NCBI RefSeq assembly: GCF_014654785.1
Contig: NZ_BNBD01000005.1
Location: 248,001 to 312,000 of the forward strand
Length of the DNA: 64,000 nt
Direction: 5' to 3'
Source of the DNA: Streptomyces mashuensis
GTDB taxonomy: Bacteria; Actinomycetota; Actinomycetes; Streptomycetales; Streptomycetaceae
Each line of letters opens with the position of its first letter. Position 1 is the stretch's first letter. A program made the translations under genes and the position numbers. Under the pieces are notes generated by a model that saw only the letters and a program-made list of their open reading frames with translations, did not search any database and had not been told where the DNA came from. Shown piece by piece: positions 33,620 to 41,242 of this stretch.

Positions 33620-34399
33620 ATGCCTGAGCCCGTCCCCACGGAGCAGCTGCAGTTTGCGCTGCCGCCGAAGCACGAGTCCGTCGCGGAGGAGCGGCGGTAC
33701 CGGAAGGAGCGGCTCGCCGCGGCGCTGCGGCTCTTCGGGCGGTTCGGCTTCGAGGAGGGCGTCGCGGGGCACATCACCGCGCGCGACCCGGAGTTCACCG
33801 ACTGCTTCTGGGTCAACCCGTTCGGGATGTCGTTCAAGCACATCACCGTGAGCGATCTGCTGCTGGTCAATCACCAGGGGCAGGTCGTCGAGGGCCGCCA
33901 CCACGTCAACCAGGCGGCCTTCGCGATCCACTCGCAGATCCACCGGGCCCGCCCCGACGTGGTGGCCGCCGCGCACAGCCACTCCACCTACGGCCGGGCG
34001 CAGGCCGCCCTGGGGGAGCTGCTGGAGCCGATCACGCAGGACGTGTGCGCCTTCTACGAGGACCACGCCCTCTTCGACGACTACACCGGCGTGGTGGTGG
34101 ACGAGGAGGAGGGACGGCGCATAGCGGAGGCCCTCGGGCCGCACAAGGCGGTGATCCTGCGCAACCACGGGCTGCTGACCGTGGGGGACTCGGTGGACGC
34201 GGCGGCGTGGTGGTTCATCACGATGGAACGTTCCTGCCAGGTGCAGCTGACGGCCAAGGCCGCCGGGAAGCCCGTGCTCATCGACCCGCGCCACGCCGCC
34301 CACACCCGGGACCAGCTGGGCAACGACCTCGCGGCGTGGATCAACTACCAGCCGCTGTACCAGCAGATCGTGCGCAGCGAGCCGGACCTCCTGGACTGA
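33620..34399 (+). CDS. Class II aldolase/adducin family protein
   Basis: A 259-residue zinc-dependent aldolase/epimerase-fold protein. Metal-binding histidines are visible in AAAHSHSTYGRAQA (HxH) and in ILRNHGLLTVGDS, with the sugar-phosphate loop EEGVAGHITARDPEF near residues 48-62. Relatives include L-fuculose-phosphate aldolase, but this subgroup (first ~25 residues EQLQFALPPKHESVAEERRYRKERL) has no assigned substrate. ATG 33620 has GGAGGAGG seven bases upstream. It stands alone ahead of the L,D-transpeptidase gene, about 200 bases apart. Confidence 0.9.
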   Translation: MPEPVPTEQLQFALPPKHESVAEERRYRKERLAAALRLFGRFGFEEGVAGHITARDPEFTDCFWVNPFGMSFKHITVSDLLLVNHQGQVVEGRHHVNQAAFAIHSQIHRARPDVVAAAHSHSTYGRAQAALGELLEPITQDVCAFYEDHALFDDYTGVVVDEEEGRRIAEALGPHKAVILRNHGLLTVGDSVDAAAWWFITMERSCQVQLTAKAAGKPVLIDPRHAAHTRDQLGNDLAAWINYQPLYQQIVRSEPDLLD

Positions 34400-34510
34400 G
34401 CGGACGCCTTCGGAAGCGTCCCGCACGGCATCCCGCACCCCCGCCCATCGGCGGGGGTGACCGGGGGTGACTCGTCCTCCGGAGGGGCATATCGGCAACT
34501 TTGCGCCGCC

Positions 34511-34549
34511 TAGGATGAGCCGGAGCCGAGGCCTCACCGCCTCGGCTCC
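34511..34549 (+). promoter_or_regulatory. -10 box and perfect 5'-end hairpin upstream of the L,D-transpeptidase
   Basis: TAGGAT at 34511-34516 is a good -10. Transcription would begin near 34523, inside GGAGCCGAGGC (34522-34532), which pairs perfectly with GCCTCGGCTCC (34539-34549) around CTCACC. A hairpin at the extreme 5' end often protects mRNA; termination of the preceding gene is the alternative reading. Confidence 0.5.
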
Positions 34550-34598
34550 GTCATGCCCAGACGTCACCCGTCCCCGATGCCGTTCCGGTAGGAGAACC

Positions 34599-35624
34599 AT
34601 GCGCCGCCTCTCCCGTTGCTCCGGGCTGTCCGCCGCCCTGGCCCTGACCGGCCTGGCCGTCACCGGCTGCGGCGGGGGTGCCGAGGCGGGGGAACGGCCC
34701 GCGCGCTCCGCCCGGCCCGCCGCCTCCGCGCCGGCCTCCCCCTCCGAGAGCCCCGTCACGGAGAAGCCGGCCCCCGCCGCGGCGACGCTGTCCGCGCCCG
34801 CGCGCGTGGTGCGCCCGGAGGTGGCCCCCGCCCACGGCGAGACGGTCGGTGTGGGCCAGCCCATCGCCCTCGTCTTCAAGGGACAGAAGATCGACCCGGA
34901 GCTGCGCGCCGGCATCGAGGGCCGGCTGAAGGTCACCACCTCCACCAAGGTGCCGGGCGCCTGGCACTGGAACGAGTCCAAGGGCGACACCCGGCTCCAC
35001 TTCCGCCCCCGCACCTACTGGCCGGCCGGCACCAAGGTCACCCTCGACGCCCGGCTCGCCGGTGTGAAGCTCGCCGACGGCACCGCCGCCGACCGGGACC
35101 GCGTGGTGTCCTTCACCATCGGCGACTCCATGGTCAACACCGTGGACCTGAAGGCCCATACGCTCACCGTGGTCCGCAACGGCAGGACGCTGCGCACCAT
35201 CCCGGTCAGCGGCGGCGACGAGTCGAAGGGCTTCGGCACCCGCCAGGGCATCAAGACCATCCTCGCCAAGGAGGGCCGGGTCGTCATGGACTCGCTCTCC
35301 ATCGGCATCCCCCGCAACCACCCCGACGGCTTCTACGGCTCGTACGACTACAGCATGCGCGAGACGGTCAGCGGCGAGTACGTGCACGCGGCCCCCGACA
35401 ACGCCGAGGCGTTCGGCAAGGACAACGTCAGCCACGGCTGCATCGGCATGTCCACCGAGGACGCCAAGTGGCTCTACGGGCTGAGCCTCAAGGGCGACGT
35501 CGTCGAGGTGAAGAACGCCGGCCGGCCCAAGCCCATGGACCACTTCGGCAACGGCTACGGCGACTGGAACCTCGGCTGGGACGAGTGGCTCGCCGGCAGC
35601 GCGCTGGGCGTCCGGCTCACCTGA
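34599..35624 (+). CDS. L,D-transpeptidase lipoprotein (Ig-like plus YkuD)
   Basis: A 341-residue cell-envelope enzyme that makes 3-3 peptidoglycan crosslinks. The signal peptide ends in a lipobox (V-T-G-C, lipidated C24). Ala/Pro-rich linker and an Ig-like domain (~60-165, HGETVGVGQPIALVFKGQKI) precede the YkuD catalytic domain. Its signature is SHGCIGMST with catalytic H279-G-C281, preceded by HPDGFYGSYDYSMRE. A C-terminal Trp-rich cap (GNGYGDWNLGWDEWLAGS) resembles mycobacterial LdtMt2-type enzymes. ATG 34599 has GGAGAACC upstream. It acts outside the membrane, and neighbours include PspC and NlpC genes, an envelope-maintenance theme. Confidence 0.94.
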   Translation: MRRLSRCSGLSAALALTGLAVTGCGGGAEAGERPARSARPAASAPASPSESPVTEKPAPAAATLSAPARVVRPEVAPAHGETVGVGQPIALVFKGQKIDPELRAGIEGRLKVTTSTKVPGAWHWNESKGDTRLHFRPRTYWPAGTKVTLDARLAGVKLADGTAADRDRVVSFTIGDSMVNTVDLKAHTLTVVRNGRTLRTIPVSGGDESKGFGTRQGIKTILAKEGRVVMDSLSIGIPRNHPDGFYGSYDYSMRETVSGEYVHAAPDNAEAFGKDNVSHGCIGMSTEDAKWLYGLSLKGDVVEVKNAGRPKPMDHFGNGYGDWNLGWDEWLAGSALGVRLT

Positions 35625-35856
35625 CCGCCGCCTGCTCGCTCCCACCCCCCTCCACCCGCCGGGCCCGGCGGCGGCGCGCGGCGAAGGCCAGGGCCGACAG
35701 CGCGCCGCCCACACAGAAGGTGGCCAGCATGATCGGCACCGCCAGGAAGAACGGGAACGTCCACCAGCCGTCCGCCCGCCCGAAGTAGGCCAGCCCCCCG
35801 GCCAGCAGGACCAGGCCCACCAGGAGCTTGCCGGGGTCGAACTCATGGCGTCGCAC
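35617..35856 (-). CDS. Small two-helix membrane protein
   Basis: A 79-residue membrane protein with two transmembrane segments (KLLVGLVLLAGGLAYFG, residues ~10-26, and FPFFLAVPIMLATFCVGGALSALAF, ~35-58) and a basic cytoplasmic tail (RRRRARR). ATG 35856 overlaps the end of the PspC gene by 14 bases, so the two form an operon and are probably partners. Its stop overlaps the convergent L,D-transpeptidase stop by eight bases. Function is unknown; it recurs with PspC-type proteins in Streptomyces. Confidence 0.85.
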   Translation of the reverse strand: MRRHEFDPGKLLVGLVLLAGGLAYFGRADGWWTFPFFLAVPIMLATFCVGGALSALAFAARRRRARRVEGGGSEQAAVR

Positions 35857-37198
35857 GGACCACCTCCACCTGGCCGATCCCGGCCTTCAGACTCAGTTCC
35901 AGCGTGCCGCGCGGGGTCTGCCCGGCGGCCGGCGCGAGCGTCACCCGGCGGTGCCGGGCGGGCGCCACGTCGATCTCGTCCCGGGCCTCGCCCGGCAACT
36001 GCACGTCCCCTACACCGACCCTGATGTCGACCTGCGCGGACACGTCCTGCGGGACGACCACCGTGAGCCGGCCGGCCCCCACCTCGGCGTGGACCGCGAC
36101 GGGCGCCGCCCCGGCCTGCCAGGACACCCCCGTCAGGTCCAGCCGGCCCTCGCCGGACCCCAGCCGGTACGGCACGGCGGCCTGCGCAGGGGTGGCCGGG
36201 CGCCATGTGGTCCGCGACCACTCGGCCGTCACCGACGCGGGCAGCGCCGCGGCACCCACCAGCAGCACGCCGGTCAGCGCCGCCGCGACGACCGTTCCCC
36301 CGCCGGTGCGGCCGTAGCGGGAACTGACCGCCAGGCCGAGCCCGAACACACCCAGCGCGCAGGCCAGGCCTATCTCCAGCGAGGTGCCCACCGGCTGCTG
36401 ATTCCACGTCAGCCCCGTGCCCAGCCCGCACGCGGCCAGGGCCAGGAAGAACGACGCCCCGCCCAGCTGCGGCCCGTCCTCCCGCACGACCGGGGCGGGA
36501 CGGGGCACCGGGCGCTTGGCCATGGCGGCCGCCGCGGCCGGCGCGTGCGCCGGATCCGGCACGTACGAGAAGGGAATCCCCTCCGGCCCCCACAGATAGC
36601 CGGGGCTGAACATCGCCACCCCCTTCCGGCCCGCCGGCCCGGCGTCCCCCACCGGGTCGCGCCACCACGAGGGCGAACCCGGCGCCGGGGGCGCCTGCGT
36701 CTCGGGCGGGGCGTCCAGCGTCTTGTGCGGCCGGAACATCCACGCCAGCCGGTCCGACGGCGGTGGCAGCTCCTCCTCCGTCTCCGCCTCCGGCCGGCGA
36801 CGGTACTGCGACCAGTACGCGGCGCCGCTGATGGTGAGCAGCAGCAGGAGGGAGAAGGCCATGGCGCCGCTGTTGTTGAGCATGGAGAGGAACAGCCCGC
36901 AGCCGACCAGCGCGCACAGCACCGCCGTCAGCGCCGGGCCCTCGACCCGGCCCGACAGCATGCGCCGCGCCTCGTTCTCCTCCTCGTCCTCCAGCGGGAC
37001 GAGCAGCCACGCCAGGCCGTAGGCGATCAGGCCCAGGCCGCCGGTGGCCGCGAGCACGCCCAGCACGACGCGGAAGACGACGGGGTCCATGTCGAAGCAG
37101 CGGCCGAGCCCGCCGCAGACGCCCGCGAGCATCTTGTGCTCACGGCTGCGCCGCAGCGTCGGCCTCGTGGGTGTTTCGGCGGTGGGTGCTCCGGTCAT
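35843..37198 (-). CDS. PspC-domain membrane protein
   Basis: A 451-residue membrane protein. The PspC domain lies at residues ~15-75 (LRRSREHKMLAGVCGGLGRCFDMDPVVFRVVLGVLAATGGLG...YGLAWLLVPLEDEEEN), followed by several more hydrophobic helices (LTAVLCALVGCGLFL, AMAFSLLLLLTIS), a Pro-rich cytoplasmic stretch and a C-terminal beta-rich domain (LTVVVPQDVSAQVDIRVGVGDVQLPGEARDEIDVA) like LiaF/DUF2154 adhesin-type domains. This matches the envelope-stress group PspC/LiaF that signals to NarL-type kinases, one of which is encoded at 39174. It is divergent from the Ser/Thr kinase at 37330, with shared CCCTGA half-sites in the gap. Confidence 0.9.
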   Translation of the reverse strand: MTGAPTAETPTRPTLRRSREHKMLAGVCGGLGRCFDMDPVVFRVVLGVLAATGGLGLIAYGLAWLLVPLEDEEENEARRMLSGRVEGPALTAVLCALVGCGLFLSMLNNSGAMAFSLLLLLTISGAAYWSQYRRRPEAETEEELPPPSDRLAWMFRPHKTLDAPPETQAPPAPGSPSWWRDPVGDAGPAGRKGVAMFSPGYLWGPEGIPFSYVPDPAHAPAAAAAMAKRPVPRPAPVVREDGPQLGGASFFLALAACGLGTGLTWNQQPVGTSLEIGLACALGVFGLGLAVSSRYGRTGGGTVVAAALTGVLLVGAAALPASVTAEWSRTTWRPATPAQAAVPYRLGSGEGRLDLTGVSWQAGAAPVAVHAEVGAGRLTVVVPQDVSAQVDIRVGVGDVQLPGEARDEIDVAPARHRRVTLAPAAGQTPRGTLELSLKAGIGQVEVVRATP

Positions 37199-37239
37199 GC
37201 GCCCATGGTGTCAAGCGGAACGTGCGTGCGGCATCCGTG

Positions 37240-37272
37240 ACGACCCTGGTCCATCCCTGAGATCGCCCCTGA
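37240..37272. promoter_or_regulatory. ACGACCCTG and repeated CCCTGAGATCG half-sites
   Basis: Between the divergent PspC and kinase genes lie ACGACCCTG (37240-37248) and two direct copies of CCCTGAGATCG (from 37255 and 37267). The same ACGACCCTG occurs inside the palindrome at 39123-39138, ahead of the PspC-histidine kinase. Common control by the neighbouring response regulator is plausible. Confidence 0.45.
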
Positions 37273-37329
37273 GATCGTCCCGGTTTAGGGTGGCGCATCG
37301 AACAGACGACGGGTAACCGGAGGGCGCGC

Positions 37330-39039
37330 GTGCACGGTGGTGCGGTGCAGGGAACGGGCCGGCTCATCGCCGGGCGCTACCGCCTCGCCGAGCGGATCGG
37401 CCGGGGCGGCATGGGAACCGTGTGGCGCGCCGACGACGAGCTGCTCGGCCGTCAGGTGGCGGTCAAGTGCCTGCACGTCTCGCCGGGCCTGGCGGACGAC
37501 GAGCTCGCCACCCTCTACGAGCGCACCCGGCGCGAGGCCCGCAGCGCGGCCCGCATCAACCACCCCAACGTCGTGGTCGTCCACGACGTGGTGGAGGACG
37601 AGGGCCAGCCGTGCATCGTGATGGAGTACGTCCCCTCCACCACCCTCGCCGACGTGCTGCGGCGCGGCCCGGTCACGCCCGCCGAGGCCGCCCGCATCGG
37701 ACGCGGCATGATCGCGGCCCTGCGCGCGGCGCACGCCGCCGGCGTGCTGCACCGGGACGTCAAGCCCGGCAACGTCCTCCTCGGCCACGACGGCCGCGTC
37801 GTCCTCACCGACTTCGGCATCGCCTGGTCCACGGGCACCTCGACCCTCACCAAGACCGGCGAGATGGTCGGCTCGATCGACTACATCGCGCCCGAGCGCG
37901 TCAAAGGCGTCAAGCCCGGCCCGGCCTCCGACCTGTGGGCGCTGGGCGCGACGCTCTACCAAGCGGTGGAGGGGCAGCCCCCGTTCCGCCGGGACACCCC
38001 GGTGGAGACGGCCTACGCGATCGCCGTCGACCCCGTCGTCCCGCCGCGCCATGCCGGGCCGCTGACCCGGCTCGTCGAGACGCTGCTGGCCAAGGACCCC
38101 TATCTACGGCCGCCCGCCGAGCTCGTCGAGCAGATCCTGCGCGAGCCGGCCGCGGAACCGGACACGGCCCACCTCGACCTGCTCCCGGCGGGGACGGGTT
38201 CCGGGGCAGGGACGGACGGCGCGGAGGCGGATGTTGCGGCTGCGCCGCCGGTCACGCCGACGGCGCCGACCGTACCGACCGTACCCACGGCACCCACCGC
38301 TCCGACCGTCGAGGCGTACCCGCGCCCGGCTCCGACCACCCCCACCCCCACCACCGCCCCGGCCCCCGCGCGAACTGACGGAACAGCGGATTCCCCCGGC
38401 GGCCGGCGGCGTGGCAGGGCCGCGTTGTGGGGGACGGCCGTGGCCGTCGTCGCGGCCGTGCTGGCCGTGGGCGCGTACGCCGGGCTCGGCGACGACGGCC
38501 GGGACGACCAGGCCGCGCCCCACCAGGACGCCTCGCCGACCCCGCACGCCTCGTCCGCCCCACCCTCACCACCTGCCCCGCCCAAGGGCTACCACCTCGT
38601 CGAGGAGAAACGACTCGGCGTCTCCTTCCCCGTCCCCGACGGCTGGACGCGGAAGGAAAAGAAGGAGACGGAGGACGTCGAGGCCACGTACGTCGACAAG
38701 ACCGGCCTGGTGGGAATCACGGTCAACGTCCTCGACTTCGCCGGCAGCGACCCCGTCCGGCACTTCCAGGACCTGGAGACCCGCAAGGAACGCGATCTGC
38801 CCGGCTACGACCAGAAACGCCTGCAGGGCACCAGGTTCCGCGGCGAGCCGGCCGCGATCTGGGAATTCACCTTCCGCGGCCGGGCCCGGGAGTTCCGCGC
38901 CGTCGACCTCGGCTTCGGGCGCGAGGGAGAGAAGGAGTACGCCGTTTACCTCTCCGCGCCCAGCGCCGAGTGGGGCCGGTACAGCCGCGTCTTCGACGTG
39001 GTCCGCGACGGCTTCCGCCGGGGCCCCGACGGCCACTGA
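37330..39039 (+). CDS. Membrane Ser/Thr protein kinase (PknB-like, no PASTA domains)
   Basis: A 569-residue Hanks-type kinase: glycine loop RIGRGGMGTVWR, Lys in QVAVKCLHV, catalytic loop HRDVKPGNVLL, DFGIAW and the APE motif in YIAPERVKG, all intact. A Thr/Pro-rich juxtamembrane region (TAPTVPTVPTAPTAPTVE) precedes one transmembrane helix (ALWGTAVAVVAAVLAVGAYAGL, near 375-396) and an exported domain of ~150 residues (GYHLVEEKRLGVSFPVPDGW...AAIWEFTFRGRAREF). That domain parallels the one on the kinase at 11452. GTG 37330 is taken; a GTG at 37345 is an alternative. It lies upstream of, and probably acts with, the PspC histidine-kinase pair. Confidence 0.93.
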   Translation: MHGGAVQGTGRLIAGRYRLAERIGRGGMGTVWRADDELLGRQVAVKCLHVSPGLADDELATLYERTRREARSAARINHPNVVVVHDVVEDEGQPCIVMEYVPSTTLADVLRRGPVTPAEAARIGRGMIAALRAAHAAGVLHRDVKPGNVLLGHDGRVVLTDFGIAWSTGTSTLTKTGEMVGSIDYIAPERVKGVKPGPASDLWALGATLYQAVEGQPPFRRDTPVETAYAIAVDPVVPPRHAGPLTRLVETLLAKDPYLRPPAELVEQILREPAAEPDTAHLDLLPAGTGSGAGTDGAEADVAAAPPVTPTAPTVPTVPTAPTAPTVEAYPRPAPTTPTPTTAPAPARTDGTADSPGGRRRGRAALWGTAVAVVAAVLAVGAYAGLGDDGRDDQAAPHQDASPTPHASSAPPSPPAPPKGYHLVEEKRLGVSFPVPDGWTRKEKKETEDVEATYVDKTGLVGITVNVLDFAGSDPVRHFQDLETRKERDLPGYDQKRLQGTRFRGEPAAIWEFTFRGRAREFRAVDLGFGREGEKEYAVYLSAPSAEWGRYSRVFDVVRDGFRRGPDGH

Positions 39040-39122
39040 GCCGCCCGGAGCGGTCCACCGGCGGGTCGCCCGGGGTCCCCAGGGAATGTCCCCGACTCCC
39101 GGGGCCATTTCCCCGGGTCGGG

Positions 39123-39138
39123 TCAGGGACGACCCTGA
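39123..39138. promoter_or_regulatory. Palindrome TCAGGG-ACGA-CCCTGA ahead of the PspC histidine kinase
   Basis: A perfect 6-bp-arm palindrome centred about 43 bases upstream of the kinase ATG. It shares ACGACCCTG with the region at 37240, between the PspC and Ser/Thr kinase genes. It is a candidate binding site for the response regulator encoded downstream (autoregulation). Confidence 0.6.
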
Positions 39139-39173
39139 TGTCCCGGCCTCACCCGCCATGTGACGATCAGTGC

Positions 39174-40439
39174 ATGACCACGGCTCCCCACCCTCCCGAC
39201 AGCCCACCCCTGCGCAAGCTCTACCGCAGCGCCGAGGGCCGGATGCTCGGCGGCGTCGCGCGCGGCCTCGCCGGACACCTGGGCGTACCCGTGTCCTGGG
39301 TACGGATGGCGTTCGTCGCGCTGCTCATGGCGCAGGGCCTGGGCGCCCTGCTCTACGCGGTGTTCTGGTTCGTCGTGCCGCTCGGCGTCGGCGGCGTGGG
39401 GGCACGGCCGGTCGCGGCGGACGGCACCCCGGACGGACGGCGCGGCCTGGCCCGCAAGCCCGACCGCGGCCAGGTCTTCGCGCTCGTCGCCATCGTCGTG
39501 GGCCTCACGGTCTTCCTCGACCGGCTCCAGCTCGGCTGGGCCAACGCCTACATCTGGCCGCTCATCCTCATAGGGGCGGGCGTGGCCCTGGTGTGGCGGC
39601 AGGCGGACAACGCCCGCCGGGCCCACTGGATGGAGGTCGGGCGCAGCCGCCGTGTGCTGCCGCTCGCCCGCGGCGCGGCCGGCGTCCTGCTCGTCGGCCT
39701 CGGCGTCACCGGCATCGTGGTCCTGAGCGGTTCGGCCTCCCACCTCGGCACGGTGCTCCAGGCCGCGCTGGCGGTGCTGGTCGGCATAGCACTGCTGGCC
39801 GGGCCCTCGGTGGTGCGGATGGCCCAGGACCTCTCCGCGGAGCGCACCATGCGCATCCGGGCGCAGGAGCGGGCCGAGGTCGCCGCCCACGTCCACGACT
39901 CCGTCCTCCACACCCTCACCCTGATCCAGCGCAACGCCGACGACGCCCGCGAGGTGGCCCGGCTGGCGCGGGCCCAGGAGCGGGAGCTGCGGGCCTGGCT
40001 GTACAAGCCGGAGGGGCGCGGGAAGGACGAGGCGGAGCAGCCCAGCACGCTGGCCGACGCGGTGCGGGCCGGGGCCGCGGAGGTGGAGGACCACCACGGC
40101 GTCCCCATCGAGGTGGTCGTGGTGGGCGACTGCCCCCTCGACGAGGGCCTCGGCGCCCAGCTGCAGGCCGCGCGTGAAGCCATGGTCAACGCGGCCAAGT
40201 ACGGTGGCGAGGGCGGCGCCGTCCAGGTGTACGCGGAGGTCGAGGGGCGTACGGTCTTCATCTCCGTGCGCGACCACGGGCCCGGGTTCGACCTGGATGC
40301 GGTGCCGGAGGACCGCATGGGCGTCCGGGAGTCGATCATCGGCAGAATGCAGCGCAACGGCGGTACGGCGAGGCTGCGCTCCGCTCCCGACGGGGGAACG
40401 GTGGTGGAGCTGGAGATGGAGAGGGCGGAGAACGCGTGA
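39174..40439 (+). CDS. Sensor histidine kinase with N-terminal PspC domain
   Basis: A 421-residue membrane kinase. Residues ~14-75 are a PspC domain (LRKLYRSAEGRMLGGVARGLAGHLG...YAVFWFVVPLG), followed by more membrane helices (VFALVAIVVGLTVFL, AYIWPLILIGAGVALVW, AAGVLLVGLGVTGIVVLS). The catalytic part has phospho-acceptor H241 in HVHDSVLHTLTLI and an HATPase domain with QAAREAMVNAAKYGG and VRDHGPGFD. Such kinases monitor membrane integrity. ATG 39174 is chosen because the PspC domain begins right after it. Its TGA overlaps the response regulator start (GTGA), a translationally coupled pair. Confidence 0.94.
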   Translation: MTTAPHPPDSPPLRKLYRSAEGRMLGGVARGLAGHLGVPVSWVRMAFVALLMAQGLGALLYAVFWFVVPLGVGGVGARPVAADGTPDGRRGLARKPDRGQVFALVAIVVGLTVFLDRLQLGWANAYIWPLILIGAGVALVWRQADNARRAHWMEVGRSRRVLPLARGAAGVLLVGLGVTGIVVLSGSASHLGTVLQAALAVLVGIALLAGPSVVRMAQDLSAERTMRIRAQERAEVAAHVHDSVLHTLTLIQRNADDAREVARLARAQERELRAWLYKPEGRGKDEAEQPSTLADAVRAGAAEVEDHHGVPIEVVVVGDCPLDEGLGAQLQAAREAMVNAAKYGGEGGAVQVYAEVEGRTVFISVRDHGPGFDLDAVPEDRMGVRESIIGRMQRNGGTARLRSAPDGGTVVELEMERAENA

Positions 40440-41140
40440 TGACGACTGAGCTGACCGGGGAGAGCGAGGCGGCCGGCGGGCGCCGGGTGCGGGTGGTGCT
40501 GGTCGACGACCACCGGATGTTCCGGGCGGGGGTGCAGGCCGAGATCGGCCGGACCGACGTCACGGGCGTGGAGGTCGTCGGGGAGGCCGCCGACGTCGAC
40601 CAGGCGGTCACCGTGATCACGGCGACCCGCCCGGAGGTCGTGCTGCTCGACGTCCACCTGCCCGGGGGCGGTGGCGTGGAGGTGCTGCGCCGGTGCGCCG
40701 CGCTGTCGGCGGCGCAGGAGGAGCCGGTCCGGTTCCTGGCGCTGTCCGTCTCGGACGCCGCGGAGGACGTCATCGGGGTCATCCGCGGCGGGGCGCGCGG
40801 CTACGTCACCAAGACGATCACCGGCTCCGACCTGGTCGACGCGATCTTCCGGGTGCGGGACGGCGACGCGGTCTTCTCGCCGCGGCTGGCGGGCTTCGTG
40901 CTGGACGCGTTCGCGTCGACGGACGCGCCGCCCGTGGACGAGGACCTCGACCGGCTGACGCAGCGCGAGCGCGAGGTGCTGCGGCTGATCGCCCGCGGCT
41001 ACGCGTACAAGGAGATCGCCAAGCAGCTGTTCATCTCGGTGAAGACGGTGGAGTCGCACGTCTCGGCGGTGCTGCGCAAGCTCCAGCTGTCCAACCGGCA
41101 CGAGCTGACCCGCTGGGCGACGGCACGCCGCCTGGTCTGA
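40436..41140 (+). CDS. LuxR/NarL-type response regulator, partner of the PspC kinase
   Basis: A 234-residue response regulator. The receiver has DDH at about residues 24-26, phospho-acceptor D72 in VVLLDVHLPGGG and the Lys in GYVTKTITG. The LuxR helix-turn-helix is at the C-terminus (LTQREREVLRLIARGYAYKEIAKQLFISVKTVESHVSAVLRKL). Either GTG 40436 (overlapping the kinase stop) or ATG 40439 may be used; both follow GGCGGAG. It should activate envelope-stress genes and probably its own operon through the 39123 palindrome. A very G-rich tract follows the stop. Confidence 0.95.
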   Translation: MMTTELTGESEAAGGRRVRVVLVDDHRMFRAGVQAEIGRTDVTGVEVVGEAADVDQAVTVITATRPEVVLLDVHLPGGGGVEVLRRCAALSAAQEEPVRFLALSVSDAAEDVIGVIRGGARGYVTKTITGSDLVDAIFRVRDGDAVFSPRLAGFVLDAFASTDAPPVDEDLDRLTQREREVLRLIARGYAYKEIAKQLFISVKTVESHVSAVLRKLQLSNRHELTRWATARRLV

Positions 41141-41148
41141 CGACGGCA

Positions 41149-41190
41149 GGGGGAGGGGAGGGGCGGGGGTGGGGCGGGGCGGGGGAGGGG
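41149..41190 (+). other. Predicted G-quadruplex tract (eight G-runs)
   Basis: Eight runs of 4-5 guanines separated by single bases (5-4-4-5-4-4-5-4) lie within 42 bases of the + strand. They start nine bases after the response regulator stop and end about 50 bases before the esterase gene. Single-base loops favour very stable parallel quadruplexes in DNA or in the read-through mRNA. Confidence 0.85.
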
Positions 41191-41242
41191 CCCCCGGGGA
41201 GCGGCGTGGAACCTTCCCGTCCGACTTCGCCTCTAAGCGGGC

